DNA of 64,000 bases from Melastoma dodecandrum (Eukaryota > Streptophyta > Magnoliopsida > Myrtales > Melastomataceae), in the NCBI GenBank assembly GCA_029817715.1, contig JARUPY010000435.1, positions 27,701-91,700 of the forward strand, in the 5' to 3' direction. Of this stretch, positions 20,768-30,557 are shown piece after piece (the first letter of the stretch is position 1; every line of letters begins with the position of its first letter). The notes under the pieces are model-generated. The model was not told the origin of the DNA. It ran no database searches and worked only from the letters and a program-made list of their open reading frames with translations. Position numbers and translations under genes: made by a program.

Positions 20768-21354
20768 GCACCGGGTGGAAGGAGATCTGGCGGACCGCCT
20801 TGCGGATCAGGCTCTTTAGCGTCGCCTCGGAAGGCTCGGTCCCTTCGAGGTAGGCCGACATGGCATCGTCGTCGAGCTCGACGGCGGCCTCGATCAGGGC
20901 CAGGCGATACTCCTGGGCCCGCTCGAGCAGGTCGGCGGGGATCTCCTCGTCGTGGTAATTGGCGCCGAGGTTCTCGTTCTCCCAGACGACCGCCTTCATG
21001 CGGACGAGGTCGATGACGCCCTTGAAGTCCGACTCGGAGCCGATCGGCAGCTGGATGCAGACCGGACGGCCGCCGACGCGGGTCTTGATGTCGTCGACGC
21101 ACTTGTAGCAGTCGGCGCCGATCTTATCCATCTTGTTGACGAAGACGATCCGGGGCACGTGGTACTTGTCGGCCTGGCACCAAACCGTCTCGGTCTGGGG
21201 CTCGACGCCCTGGTTCCCGTCGAGCACGCAGACGGCGCCGTCGAGCACGCGGAGCGAGCGCTCCACCTCGATGGTGAAATCCACGTGGCCGGGGGTGTCG
21301 ATGATGTTCAGGCGCTTGCCGTTCCACTGCGTGGTGGTGGCGGCCGACGTGATC

Positions 21355-21393
<39 letters not shown>

Positions 21394-21539
21394 GTGGCGG
21401 CGCCGTCATGGACTTCGCCGATCTTGTGGGACTTGCCGGAGTAGAAGAGGATCCGCTCGGTCGTGGTCGTCTTGCCCGCATCGATGTGGGCCATGATGCC
21501 GAAGTTGCGGTAGTCTTCGATGGGGTGGCTGCGGGGCAT
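19464..21539 (-). CDS. fusA: Elongation factor G
   Basis: 691 aa. EF-G is the GTPase that drives translocation. G1 [15 protein letters not shown], the DTPGHVDF motif and NKMDKIGAD are present, and domains II-V are complete to the end ([17 protein letters not shown]). The [11 protein letters not shown] switch I segment is standard. It is 33 nt downstream of rpsG. Confidence 0.98.
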
Positions 21540-21572
21540 GGGTCGATCCTCGAAGGGCGCTGAACCGCCGGA

Positions 21573-22043
21573 TTACCAGCGGTAGTGCGAGAAGGCGCGG
21601 TTGGCCTCGGCCATCCGGTGCGTGTCTTCCCGCTTCTTGGCGGCGTTGCCGCGGTTGTTGGCGGCGTCCATCAGTTCGGCCGACAGGCGGTCGACCATGG
21701 TCTTGTCGTTGCGGCCGCGGGCGGCCGTGATGAGCCAGCGGATGGCCAGGGCCTGCCGGCGCTCGGGCCGAACCTCGACCGGCACCTGGTAGGTGGCGCC
21801 GCCGACGCGGCGGGACCGCACCTCGATGGCCGGAGCCACGTTGTCGAGGGCCTGCATGAAGACGGGCAGCGGATCGGTGCGCAGACGCTGCTCGATGTTC
21901 TCGAAGGCGCCGTAGACGATCGCCTCGGCGACCGACTTCTTCCCGTCGTACATGATCGAGTTCATGAACTTGGTGAGGGTCACGTCGCCGTATTTGGCGT
22001 CCGGGATGATCTCACGCTTCTCTGCGCTATGACGACGCGACAT
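21573..22043 (-). CDS. rpsG: 30S ribosomal protein S7
   Basis: 156 aa. S7 nucleates the 30S head and lines the E site. [31 protein letters not shown] and [25 protein letters not shown] are canonical. It is the first intact gene of the str section here; rpsL, which normally lies immediately upstream, is broken. Confidence 0.97.
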   Translation of the reverse strand: MSRRHSAEKREIIPDAKYGDVTLTKFMNSIMYDGKKSVAEAIVYGAFENIEQRLRTDPLPVFMQALDNVAPAIEVRSRRVGGATYQVPVEVRPERRQALAIRWLITAARGRNDKTMVDRLSAELMDAANNRGNAAKKREDTHRMAEANRAFSHYRW

Positions 22044-22054
22044 CGTGTTCTTCC

Positions 22055-22135
22055 TTACTGCGGACGCCAGGCGCCGGGTTTCGACCGGGGTGGCGTGCGG
22101 TCCTTCACGCCCTGGACGTGCCGCCCGCCCCTCAG
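22055..22135 (-). pseudogene. rpsL: 3' remnant of rpsL (ribosomal protein S12)
   Basis: Ending 11 nt upstream of rpsG, the minus-strand frame reads ...[30 protein letters not shown]. That aligns without gaps to the S12 C-terminus (QGVKDR...RSK.GA.RP pattern): identical residues include Q, GVKDR, RSK, GA and RP. Position, strand and stop codon are exactly where rpsL should be. Upstream of this the S12 core (CTRVYTTTPKKPNSALRK, EGHNLQEHS, RGGRVKDLPGVRY) is not found in any frame, and a TGA and a TAG interrupt the region. Either the gene has been truncated by rearrangement, with a functional copy elsewhere, or the consensus is badly wrong here. I cannot separate these from sequence alone. Confidence 0.7.
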
Positions 22136-22630
22136 TCCGCCCAACGCGGCCTGATCACCGGCTTGCCCTCCACGTCGAGGTCCTAGTCCGAGCGCCCCGG
22201 ACCGGCCCGTCAGGAGCCGCCCCGAGACGCATGCAAAACAAAGCGCACTCTCGACCCTCGCGGGTCTCAAGTGCACCAAACGCAGAGGACCGCGACGCCA
22301 GGCGCCGCGCTCGTGCTTCTTTCGATGACCGCGACCGCTGCGGCGATCGGGGTTGGTCTCAGGTGAGGCCGGCAGCGTTTAGGCTCTCATGGGTCCAGGA
22401 CGCGTCGTCCCGGAGCTGAAGTGCCTACGGCCTGCCGAAAGTTGGCCTTCTTTAACCGGCGCCCTGCGCGTCGTCAATCGGTTTGGGATCGCGACGGGCG
22501 AGAAAGCGCGCCCGGAATGCCACCCCTGCCGAGGCGTCAGGCCTGCCGCCTCATCCGGGGCGGCGGCGGCCTTGGCGGCCCGCGGACGGCGCCTGTCGAC
22601 CGGCGCCAGGGCCCGACTTTTCGGGGCGGT

Positions 22631-22718
22631 CGAGCCGCGATGCCGCCGCGGCCGAACCGCGATGCCGCCGCGGCCGAGCCGCGATGCCGCCGCGGCCGAG
22701 CCGCGATGCCGCCGCGGC
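22631..22718. repeat. Four tandem copies of a 22-bp GC-rich unit
   Basis: Units start at 22631, 22653, 22675 and 22697. They are identical except for one G-to-A in the second. Each unit holds the imperfect inverted repeat CCGCG...CGCGG. The unit length is not a multiple of three, so it is not a coding repeat. The array lies in the region between the rpsL remnant and the PAS-HTH gene, where the str-operon promoter would be expected. Confidence 0.9.
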
Positions 22719-22797
22719 CGACGCTGGGTCCCGATCGGCCGCGAAGCCCGTCGGGGGCCGCCGGACGGAGGCCGTGCTGCCGCGGCGCCGAGCCCGA

Positions 22798-22866
22798 CTA
22801 TCATTATTACGAACTGCCCGCAGAATTAATGCGCCTTACTATCAACATAAAGCAGAAAATTAGTCG
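22798..22866. promoter_or_regulatory. AT-rich island, probable promoter region
   Basis: About 70 bp is markedly AT-rich in otherwise ~70% GC DNA and lies between the str genes (minus) and the PAS-HTH gene (plus). On the minus strand it contains TTGATA and TAATAAT-like elements, but not at a spacing I would call a promoter with confidence. The rest of 22136-23111 holds no recognisable gene. Confidence 0.3.
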
Positions 22867-23111
22867 GCGGGATTGACCAGAATCCGCTCGCTCAGCATGC
22901 TGATCACAACATCCAGCCGAACGGGAAAATACGCGGAGTGGCGCCGGGGGTAAGTTGAACAGCTTAGACGGGCGAGAGCCGTGATGGAGTCTTGGGCCTC
23001 GAAGTGACGAGGGCGGCTACGGGTCGGAGGCCGTCAGTCCCATTGTCCCTGTCGCTCACTCGACTGATACGAATGGTCCCAACGGCGCAAGGCTGAGGAC
23101 GGATTATAGCG

Positions 23112-24287
23112 ATGACGCAGGGGGAGGTGGGTGACGGACGCTCGCAGCGTCTTTCCAGGCTGGACGACACGGCGGCACGCACCCGCGTCGAGACGAGATC
23201 CGGCGGGTTCGGGCCCGGGGCTGCTCCGTCGAACGGCGATGCGGGCGACCGCTGCGGGACAGTGCCGCCGCCGACGGATCGCGCGGGCCAGTCCGACGAG
23301 ATCCTGAGCCTGATCGAGAGCCACGGCCTGACGGGCGCCTGGAGCTGGCATTTCGCCACCGCTGAACATGTCTGGTCGCCTGGCTGCTTCAACCTCCTCG
23401 GCCTGGACCCGCGGGACGCGCGTCCGAGCTACGATCTTCTGCTGAGGTTCGTCCATCCGGGCGACCGATCCGCCCTGGCGAGAGCCTCCGATCTCGTGCG
23501 GGGCGAAGCGACCTCGTCCCAGACGTTCCGGATCATCCGTCCGGACGGGACGAAGCGCGTCCTACGGTCTCGGAACGACCTCAAATTCGGCGCGGACGGC
23601 AACCCGCGCTGTGCGCTGGGCACACTGCTCGACGTGACGGACCGTGAGCGCGACCGGCAGGTCGGCCTGCTGCACCGGCGGTCCACGGAGGCGCTCGACC
23701 GCAAGGCCGGCATCCTGCGCTTCTCCATGAACCTCAGCTATGGTTTCGACTTCGAACCCGCCGGGGCCGAGCTGCTGGGGGTCGCGCTCGCCACGCTCAA
23801 CGCCGATCCCTTCGCCGGACTGGAAGCGGACGAGCGGGCCGATATCATGCGGACCATCGCGGCCTGCCAGGGTTCCGGGGAAGATGTGGTGCGCGACGTC
23901 GTGCTGCGCTTCGCCGGCAGGCCTCCCGTCCCGTGTCGCCTGGTGATGATCCCGGCGGAGAAGCGGCAGCAGGGATGGGCGGCCTGGCACGGCACGCTCC
24001 AGATGCTCAGCGGCAGGTCCGCTTCGGCGCCCGCCGTCGCGGAACAAGGTCTCGACGGGATCCTGAGCGGCTTCCATCTGCGGGCCGCGCGCGCGCTCCT
24101 CGACTGGTCGATGGAAGACCTCGCGGCAGCCAGCAGCCTTTCGCTGTCGACCGTGCGCCGGATCGAGGCGGACGATCCGTCGCGGCCCGTCCGGTCCCGC
24201 CGGGGCGCGATCTCGGCGTTGCGCCGGGCCGGTGTCGCCTTTCTCCCCCTGCAGGACGGCACCGTGGCGGTGGCGCGAACCGGCTGA
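23112..24287 (+). CDS. PAS-domain / XRE-type HTH regulator (paralogue 1)
   Basis: 391 aa, cytoplasmic, no membrane segments. After a disordered N-terminus (1-60) comes a PAS domain (about 61-180: WSWHFATAEHVWS..., FVHPGDR, FRIIRPDGTKRVLRS, LLDVTDRE). A second, degenerate PAS-like segment follows (about 190-300), then a C-terminal HTH (about 322-352: RAARALLDWSMEDLAAASSLSLSTVRRIEAD) with a short beta-like tail (GVAFLPLQDGTVAV). It shares this layout and many residues with the protein at 38700-39740. The ligand and target are unknown. It lies on the plus strand, divergent from the str genes and opposite to rpoC; GAGGA is 12 nt upstream of the ATG. Confidence 0.8.
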   Translation: MTQGEVGDGRSQRLSRLDDTAARTRVETRSGGFGPGAAPSNGDAGDRCGTVPPPTDRAGQSDEILSLIESHGLTGAWSWHFATAEHVWSPGCFNLLGLDPRDARPSYDLLLRFVHPGDRSALARASDLVRGEATSSQTFRIIRPDGTKRVLRSRNDLKFGADGNPRCALGTLLDVTDRERDRQVGLLHRRSTEALDRKAGILRFSMNLSYGFDFEPAGAELLGVALATLNADPFAGLEADERADIMRTIAACQGSGEDVVRDVVLRFAGRPPVPCRLVMIPAEKRQQGWAAWHGTLQMLSGRSASAPAVAEQGLDGILSGFHLRAARALLDWSMEDLAAASSLSLSTVRRIEADDPSRPVRSRRGAISALRRAGVAFLPLQDGTVAVARTG

Positions 24288-24490
24288 CGACGCGGCACGG
24301 GTCATGCGACTGCAGGTCCATTCCGGCTCCCGGATGAGAGCCCGATCGCGGGCGCGAGGGCGGGGTATCCATCGCGCCCACGATCGGGCGGTCGGGGGAT
24401 GGTCGCGCCCGTCAGTCGCGGGCCGTCGCCCGCTCCGGATCGAGGGGGTCACCAGGGCTCCGAACTCGGGTTAACGGTGGTGGCAGCGCT

Positions 24491-24637
24491 CTTCTCCCCT
24501 TTGGGGGAAAGGTGGCCAGCGCGGCAGCGCTGGACGGATGAGGGGCAACCAGGGGCTGATTTCAGGACGACGCCCGGGGCACCTACCCTCATCTGTCGTC
24601 GCTTCGCGCCGGCATCTTCTCCCGCCAGCGGGAGAAG
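24491..24637. repeat. Composite REP-like inverted repeat
   Basis: From left to right: an imperfect TTCTCCCC/GGGGGAAA hairpin (24491-24511); a CCAGCGC/GCGCTGG hairpin (24516-24533); GATGAGGG (24537-24544); a spacer; its exact complement CCCTCATC (24586-24593); and a 9-bp perfect hairpin CTTCTCCCG/CGGGAGAAG (24616-24637). Elements of this type are scattered through Hyphomicrobiales genomes. It separates the two regulator genes. The rest of the 446-nt gap (24288-24733) shows no gene. Confidence 0.65.
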
Positions 24638-24733
24638 GGGGCGCCCGGCGGTCCTGCGTCGACCTGGATTCGGAGCCCTGTGGGGGTCACCTTGGGCATC
24701 GACGGGGGCGCCGGCAAGTGCCAGGATTCAGGC

Positions 24734-25762
24734 ATGACCGCCCAGAAGCCACATCCCACGGTGCCCTGGTCGCCGCGAAACTTCTTCTCGCACCGGGCCG
24801 AGACCCCGGGCCAGCTCGAACGCATCAACGCGGATGGCGGGATCGCGGTCGATTTCCGGCTGATGGGACAGGTCGCACCCGCCCTCTCGTTCGAGGGCGG
24901 GCAGAGCCGATCCCTCAGTCTGTGGCGAACCACGTCTCGCACCGGCTTCCTGACCGTGCCGAAGTTCGATGCCGACGTGATCACGATCCGCTTCGTGATC
25001 GAGGGCGCGATGGTGCGTCGGGACTACCGGCAGGAGCATATCGGCCGGAGCGGGCATGCCATGATGGTCTTGTTCGAGGCCATGCGCAACGAGGAGGCCT
25101 CGGCGAATTTCGAAGCCGTGACGGGAACCATCACGCGCACGGCCCTCCTCACCGCCCATGAGGCCCTCGAAGGCGGGAACAGGGCCCTGCCCTTGCCGCG
25201 CTTCGTCCCTGTCGTGGAGATCGCCGACCTGCCGCTTCAGGCCCTGATGCACACGATGGACCGTGTGTTCCGTCAGCTGAAGGCCGGCGTGCACGACGCC
25301 GACCTGCTCTTCCCGCTGCTCGAGGAGATCATGATCTACCAGCTGCTGACGGCCTGGCCGCGCGAGAGCGCCGGCCTTTCCCGCAGCAGCGCGTCCCCGA
25401 CCCTGCGCCTGCTGCAGCGCGCCAAGGACTACATCGACGGTCAGATCTCGCGGAAGCTCCTGCTCTGCGACGTCGCGAGCGCCGCCGGGGTCGGCGTCCG
25501 CCGCCTGCAGGCGGCGTTCCGGACCGAGATCGGCAAGACGCCGGTCCAATACATCATCGAGCAGCGCCTGGACCGCGTCCGCGCGGACCTGCAGACGTCG
25601 GCGGAGGATGGGGTGCCGGTCAGCGTCATCGCGGAGCGCTGGGGCTTCGTCCACATGAGCGACTTCAGCCGCCGCTATCGCGCCCGCTTCGGGGAAGCGC
25701 CGAGCGCCACCCGGCGGACCCGCGGCCCGCGGGCCGGAGCCTCGATGGCGTCGAGACCCTGA
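24734..25762 (+). CDS. AraC-family transcriptional regulator
   Basis: 342 aa from the ATG at 24734 (MTAQKPHPTV), which has AGGA 8 nt upstream; a GTG at 24680 is also in frame but lacks a site. The N-terminal ~220 residues form a sensing domain of the AraC ligand-binding type (VEIADLPLQALMHTMDRVFRQL...). The C-terminal ~100 residues hold the two-HTH AraC/XylS domain: LLLCDVASAAGVGVRRLQAAFRTEIGKTPVQYIIEQRLDRVR, then VSVIAERWGFVHMSDFSRRYRARFGEAPSATRR. It converges on rpoC across a terminator. It has no adjacent structural gene to suggest a target. Confidence 0.88.
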   Translation: MTAQKPHPTVPWSPRNFFSHRAETPGQLERINADGGIAVDFRLMGQVAPALSFEGGQSRSLSLWRTTSRTGFLTVPKFDADVITIRFVIEGAMVRRDYRQEHIGRSGHAMMVLFEAMRNEEASANFEAVTGTITRTALLTAHEALEGGNRALPLPRFVPVVEIADLPLQALMHTMDRVFRQLKAGVHDADLLFPLLEEIMIYQLLTAWPRESAGLSRSSASPTLRLLQRAKDYIDGQISRKLLLCDVASAAGVGVRRLQAAFRTEIGKTPVQYIIEQRLDRVRADLQTSAEDGVPVSVIAERWGFVHMSDFSRRYRARFGEAPSATRRTRGPRAGASMASRP

Positions 25763-25854
25763 TCTCGCGCCTCACCGCGTCCCGCGACCGGGCACCGGCC
25801 CGATGCCGCCCCCGGAAGAGGACGCGTCCCGCCTACCGCCCCGTCGTCCAGCCC

Positions 25855-25880
25855 AAAAAAGAAGGGCGCCGAAGCGCCCT
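25855..25880 (-). terminator. Intrinsic terminator of the rpoBC operon
   Basis: GGGCGC (25864-25869) and GCGCCC (25874-25879) flank a CGAA loop (UUCG on the minus-strand RNA), followed on the minus strand by a U-tract from the A-run at 25855-25860. It starts 29 nt after the rpoC stop. It ends the rpoBC transcript before the two plus-strand regulators, so rpsG-fusA-tuf must have another promoter. Confidence 0.9.
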
Positions 25881-25908
25881 CCTCCATCCTTCGTGACGGC
25901 ACCTGAAG

Positions 25909-28681
25909 TCACTCGGCCGCGGCGGGCGCCGGCAGCTGAGGCAGGTTCTCCTGCGAGGCCTGGGCCTTCTGGGCCAGGATCATGTCGTCGCGCGAGGCGG
26001 CGACGCGCTGCAGCTTCGACATGGCGGCACCCGTGCCGGCGGGGATGAGCCGGCCCACGATGACGTTCTCCTTGAGGCCCTCCAGCGTGTCCTTCTTGCC
26101 GTTGACGGCGGCTTCGGTGAGCACGCGGGTGGTCTCCTGGAACGAGGCCGCGGAGATGAACGACCGCGTCTGCAGGGACGCCTTGGTGATGCCGAGCAGC
26201 ACGGGGGTGCCGCTGGCCGGCTTCTTGCCCTCCGCGATCGCGGCGGCATTGGCCTCCTCGAGCTCCATGTGGTCCACCTGCTCGCCCGGCAGGAAGTCCG
26301 TCTCGCCGGGATCGACGATATCGACCTTCTGCAGCATTTGGCGGACGATCACCTCGATGTGCTTGTCGTTGATCGACACGCCCTGCAGTCGGTACACCTC
26401 CTGGATCTCGTTCACGAGATAGGCGGCGAGCTCCTCGACGCCCTTGATCGCCAGGATGTCGTGCGGTGCCGGGTTTCCGTCGACGATGTACTCGCCCTTC
26501 TCGATGACGTCGCCATCCTGCAGGTGGATGTGCTTGCCCTTCGGGATCAGGTACTCGACAGGCTCGGCCCCGTCCTCGTGGGGCACGATGGAGAGGCGCT
26601 GCTTGTTCTTGTAGTCCTTGCCGAACTGGATGATGCCCGAGATCTCGGCGATGATCGCGTGGTCCTTCGGACGCCGCGCCTCGAAGAGCTCGGCCACGCG
26701 CGGCAGACCGCCCGTGATGTCGCGGGTCTTGGCGCCTTCCATCGAGATACGGGCGATGACGTCGCCCGCCTTCACCGTGGCGCCCGGATCGAAGGCGATG
26801 ATCGACTCCACCGGCAGCATGTAGCGGGCATCGCCGCCGCGCGCCACCTTGGCGACCTTGCCGTCCGACCCCTTGATGACGATGGCGGGCTTGAGGCTCG
26901 CCGAGCGCTGGTTCAGGCGCCAGTCCATGACCATGCGCTTGGCGATGCCGGTCGCCTCGTCGATCGACTCCGACATCGACGATCCCTCGACGAGATCCTC
27001 GAAGCCGACGGTGCCGTCCACTTCCGTCATGATGGGACGGGTATAGGGATCCCATTCGGCGATGCGCTGGCCGCGCTTCACCTTGTCGCCCTCGTCGACC
27101 TTCATGCGGGCGCCGTACTGGACGCGGTGCACGGCGCGCTCCGTCCCGTCCGGGCCCAGGAGCACGACCGCGACGTTGCGGGCCATGACCATGAGGTCAC
27201 CCTCGCCGTTCCTGGCCAGCGCCTTGTTGCGGAACGCGATCGTGCCGTCGAAGCTCGTCTCGATGAAGGACGAGTCGGCGATCTGGGCCGCGCCGCCGAT
27301 GTGGAAGGTGCGCATCGTGAGCTGCGTGCCCGGCTCACCGATCGACTGCGCCGCGATGACGCCCACCGCCTCGCCCATGTTGACGGGCGTGCCGCGGGCG
27401 AGGTCGCGCCCATAGCAGGTCGCACAGACGCCGTTCTTCGACTCGCAGGTCAGCACGGACCGGATCTTCACCTCCTGGATGCCGGCGGCGTTGATCTTGT
27501 CGATATGCCATTCCTGGATCATCTCGCCCGTGCCGACGATGAGGTTGCCCTCCTGGTCGCGCAGGTCCTCGGCCGCGGTGCGGCCCAGGATGCGGATCGC
27601 CAGCGACGCCACGACCTGGCCGGCGTCCAGGATGGCCCGCATCTTGATGCCGCCCTGCGAGCCGCAGTCGACCGTCGAGATGATGGCGTCCTGCGCCACG
27701 TCGACGAGGCGGCGCGTCAGGTAGCCGGAGTTGGCCGTCTTGAGCGCCGTGTCGGCGAGGCCCTTGCGGGCGCCGTGCGTCGACGAGAAGTATTCGAGGA
27801 CGGTCAGGCCCTCCTTGAAGTTCGAGATGATCGGCGACTCGATGATCTCGCCCGACGGCTTGGCCATCAGGCCGCGCATGGCGGCGAGCTGCTTCATCTG
27901 CGTGGGCGACCCACGGGCGCCGGAGTGGCTCATCATGTAGATGGAGTTGATCGGCTTGTCCTTGCCGGTCTCGTCCTTCCGCACCGAGGAGATGCGGATC
28001 ATCATCTCCTCGGCGAGCTTGTCGGAGCACTTGGCCCAGGCATCCACCACCTTGTTGTACTTCTCGCCCTGGGTGATGAGCCCGTCGTTGTACTGCTGCT
28101 CGTATTCCTTCGCGAGCGCCGAGGTGCTCTCGATGATGGCGGGCTTGGTCTCCGGCACCACCATGTCGTCCTTGCCGAACGAGATGCCGGCGCGGAAGGC
28201 CTCGCGGAAGCCGAGCGCCATGATCCGGTCGCAGAAGATCACCGTCTCCTTCTGCCCGCAGTTGCGGTAGACGGTGTCGATCATGTTGGAGATCTCCTTC
28301 TTCGTCATCAGCTTGTTGGCGACGTCGAAGGAAATCTTGGCGTGGTCGGGCAGCAGCTGGCCGAGGATCATGCGGCCGGGCGTGGTGTCGAAGATCTTGG
28401 ACTTGCGGACCCCGTCCTCATAGGTCCAGGCGCGGCCCTTGATCTTGGTGTGGAGCGTGATCGACTTCGCCGCCAGCGCGTGCTCGATCTCACCCATGTT
28501 GGAGAAGGCCATGCCCTGGCCGACGTCGCCGTCGCGCATCAGCGTGACGTAGTAGAGCCCGAGCACGATGTCCTGCGAGGGGACGATGATCGGCAGGCCG
28601 TTGGCGGGGTGCAGGATGTTGTTGGTCGACATCATCAGCACGCGCGCCTCGAGCTGCGCCTCGAGCGACAGCGGGACGTGG

Positions 28682-28725
<44 letters not shown>

Positions 28726-28938
28726 GACCAGCGGGTGCAGCTGGATCGCCTCACCCTCGATCAGCGTCGGCTCGAAGGCCTGGATGCCCAGGCGGTGCAG
28801 CGTCGGGGCGCGGTTCAGCATCACCGGATGTTCGCGGATCACCTCGTCGAGGATGTCCCAAACCTCCGGCTTCTCCTTCTCGACCAGCTTCTTGGCCTGC
28901 TTCACCGTGGTGGAGAGACCCTTGGCGTCGAGGCGCGA

Positions 28939-28977
<39 letters not shown>

Positions 28978-29041
28978 GGGTAGGCCGCACTGGTGCAGCT
29001 TGAGCTCCGGGCCCACCACGATGACGGACCGGCCCGAGTAG

Positions 29042-29073
<32 letters not shown>

Positions 29074-29251
29074 CCGGCCCTGCTTGCCCTTGAGCATGTC
29101 GGCGAGCGACTTCAACGGACGCTTGTTGGCGCCCGTGATGACGCGGCCGCGCCGGCCGTTGTCGAACAGCGCATCGACCGCCTCCTGAAGCATGCGCTTT
29201 TCGTTGCGGATGATGATGTCGGGCGCGCGCAGCTCCATCAGCCGCTTCAGA

Positions 29252-29283
<32 letters not shown>

Positions 29284-30090
29284 GTCGTTGAGGTCCGAGG
29301 TCGCGAAGCGGCCGCCGTCGAGCGGCACCAGCGGGCGCAGGTCCGGCGGGATGACGGGCACTTCGGTGAGGATCATCCACTCGGGCTTGTTGCCCGAATG
29401 CATGAAAGCCTCGATGATCTTCAGGCGCTTGGCGAGCTTCTTGGGCTTGAGCTCGGAGGTCGATTCCGCGATCTCGACCTTGAGGTCGTCGGCGATCTTC
29501 TGCAGATCCATGTTGCGCAGGATCTCGCGGATCGCTTCCGCGCCGATCATGGCGGTGAAGCTGTCCTGGCCGTATTCGTCCTGGGCGCGCAGGTACTCGT
29601 CCTCGGAGAGGAGCTGACGCTCCTTCATCGGGGTGAGGCCGGGCTCGATGACGATGTAGGACTCGAAATACAGGATGCGCTCGAGGTCGCGCAGCGTCAT
29701 GTCGAGCAGGAGGCCGATGCGCGAGGGCAGCGACTTCAGGAACCAGATGTGGGCGACCTGCGCCGCCAGCGAAATGTGACCCATGCGCTCGCGCCGGACG
29801 CGCGACAGCGTCACCTCGACGCCGCACTTCTCGCAGATGACGCCCTTGTACTTCATGCGCTTGTACTTGCCGCACAGGCACTCGTAGTCCTTGATCGGCC
29901 CGAAGATGCGCGCGCAGAACAAGCCGTCGCGTTCGGGCTTGAACGTGCGGTAGTTGATGGTCTCGGGCTTCTTGATCTCGCCGAACGACCACGACAGGAT
30001 CTTTTCAGGCGAAGCGATGGCGATCTGGATCTGGTCGAAAGCCTGGGGCTGAACCGCCGGGCTCAAAAGGTTCATGACCTCTTGATTCAT
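25909..30090 (-). CDS. rpoC: DNA-directed RNA polymerase subunit beta'
   Basis: 1393 aa from the ATG at 30090, preceded by GGAGAAG; the frame is open 14 codons further but the MNQEVMNLL start is canonical. The N-terminal zinc site ([23 protein letters not shown]), the catalytic [12 protein letters not shown] motif with the three Mg-binding aspartates, the [18 protein letters not shown] second zinc site and the trigger-loop region are intact. It has a typical C-terminus for the class. It lies 159 nt downstream of rpoB. Confidence 0.98.
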
Positions 30091-30204
30091 GGTCTTCTCC
30101 TGAACCGAGGCAGGCGCGCGTGAAGCGGCCACGCCCTCGGAGAACGTCTCATCTGGTCGGCGGCGGGCCGGGCTCTCCGAGGGGAGCGCGACCCGCGAGG
30201 GCGA

Positions 30205-30238
30205 TGCCGGCCCGCGCTCGCGAGAGCCCGGGCCGGCA
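30205..30238 (-). other. Intergenic hairpin between rpoB and rpoC
   Basis: A 10-bp perfect stem (TGCCGGCCCG / CGGGCCGGCA) whose 14-nt loop contains a further GCTC/GAGC stem. It begins 11 nt after the rpoB stop in the 159-nt rpoB-rpoC gap. No U-tract follows, so readthrough into rpoC is expected. Confidence 0.55.
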
Positions 30239-30249
30239 CACGGTGATCC

Positions 30250-30496
30250 TTATTCGGCGGCTTCCGGCAGGGGCGCGGCATCCGGCTTCGTCTTCGACGT
30301 CAGTTCCACGTTCAGGCCCAGCGAGCGCATCTCCTTCACGAGCACGTTGAAGGATTCGGGGATGCCGGACTCGAACGTGTCGTCGCCGCGCACGATCGCT
30401 TCGTAGACCTTGGTGCGGCCCGCCACGTCGTCCGACTTCACGGTCAGCATCTCCTGCAGCGTGTAGGCGGCGCCATAGGCCTCCAGTGCCCAGACC

Positions 30497-30557
<61 letters not shown>

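Noticed and set aside
22631..22718. CRISPR-like repeat array
   Set aside because: The units are contiguous without spacers, only four copies exist, and no cas gene is nearby. It is a simple tandem repeat.
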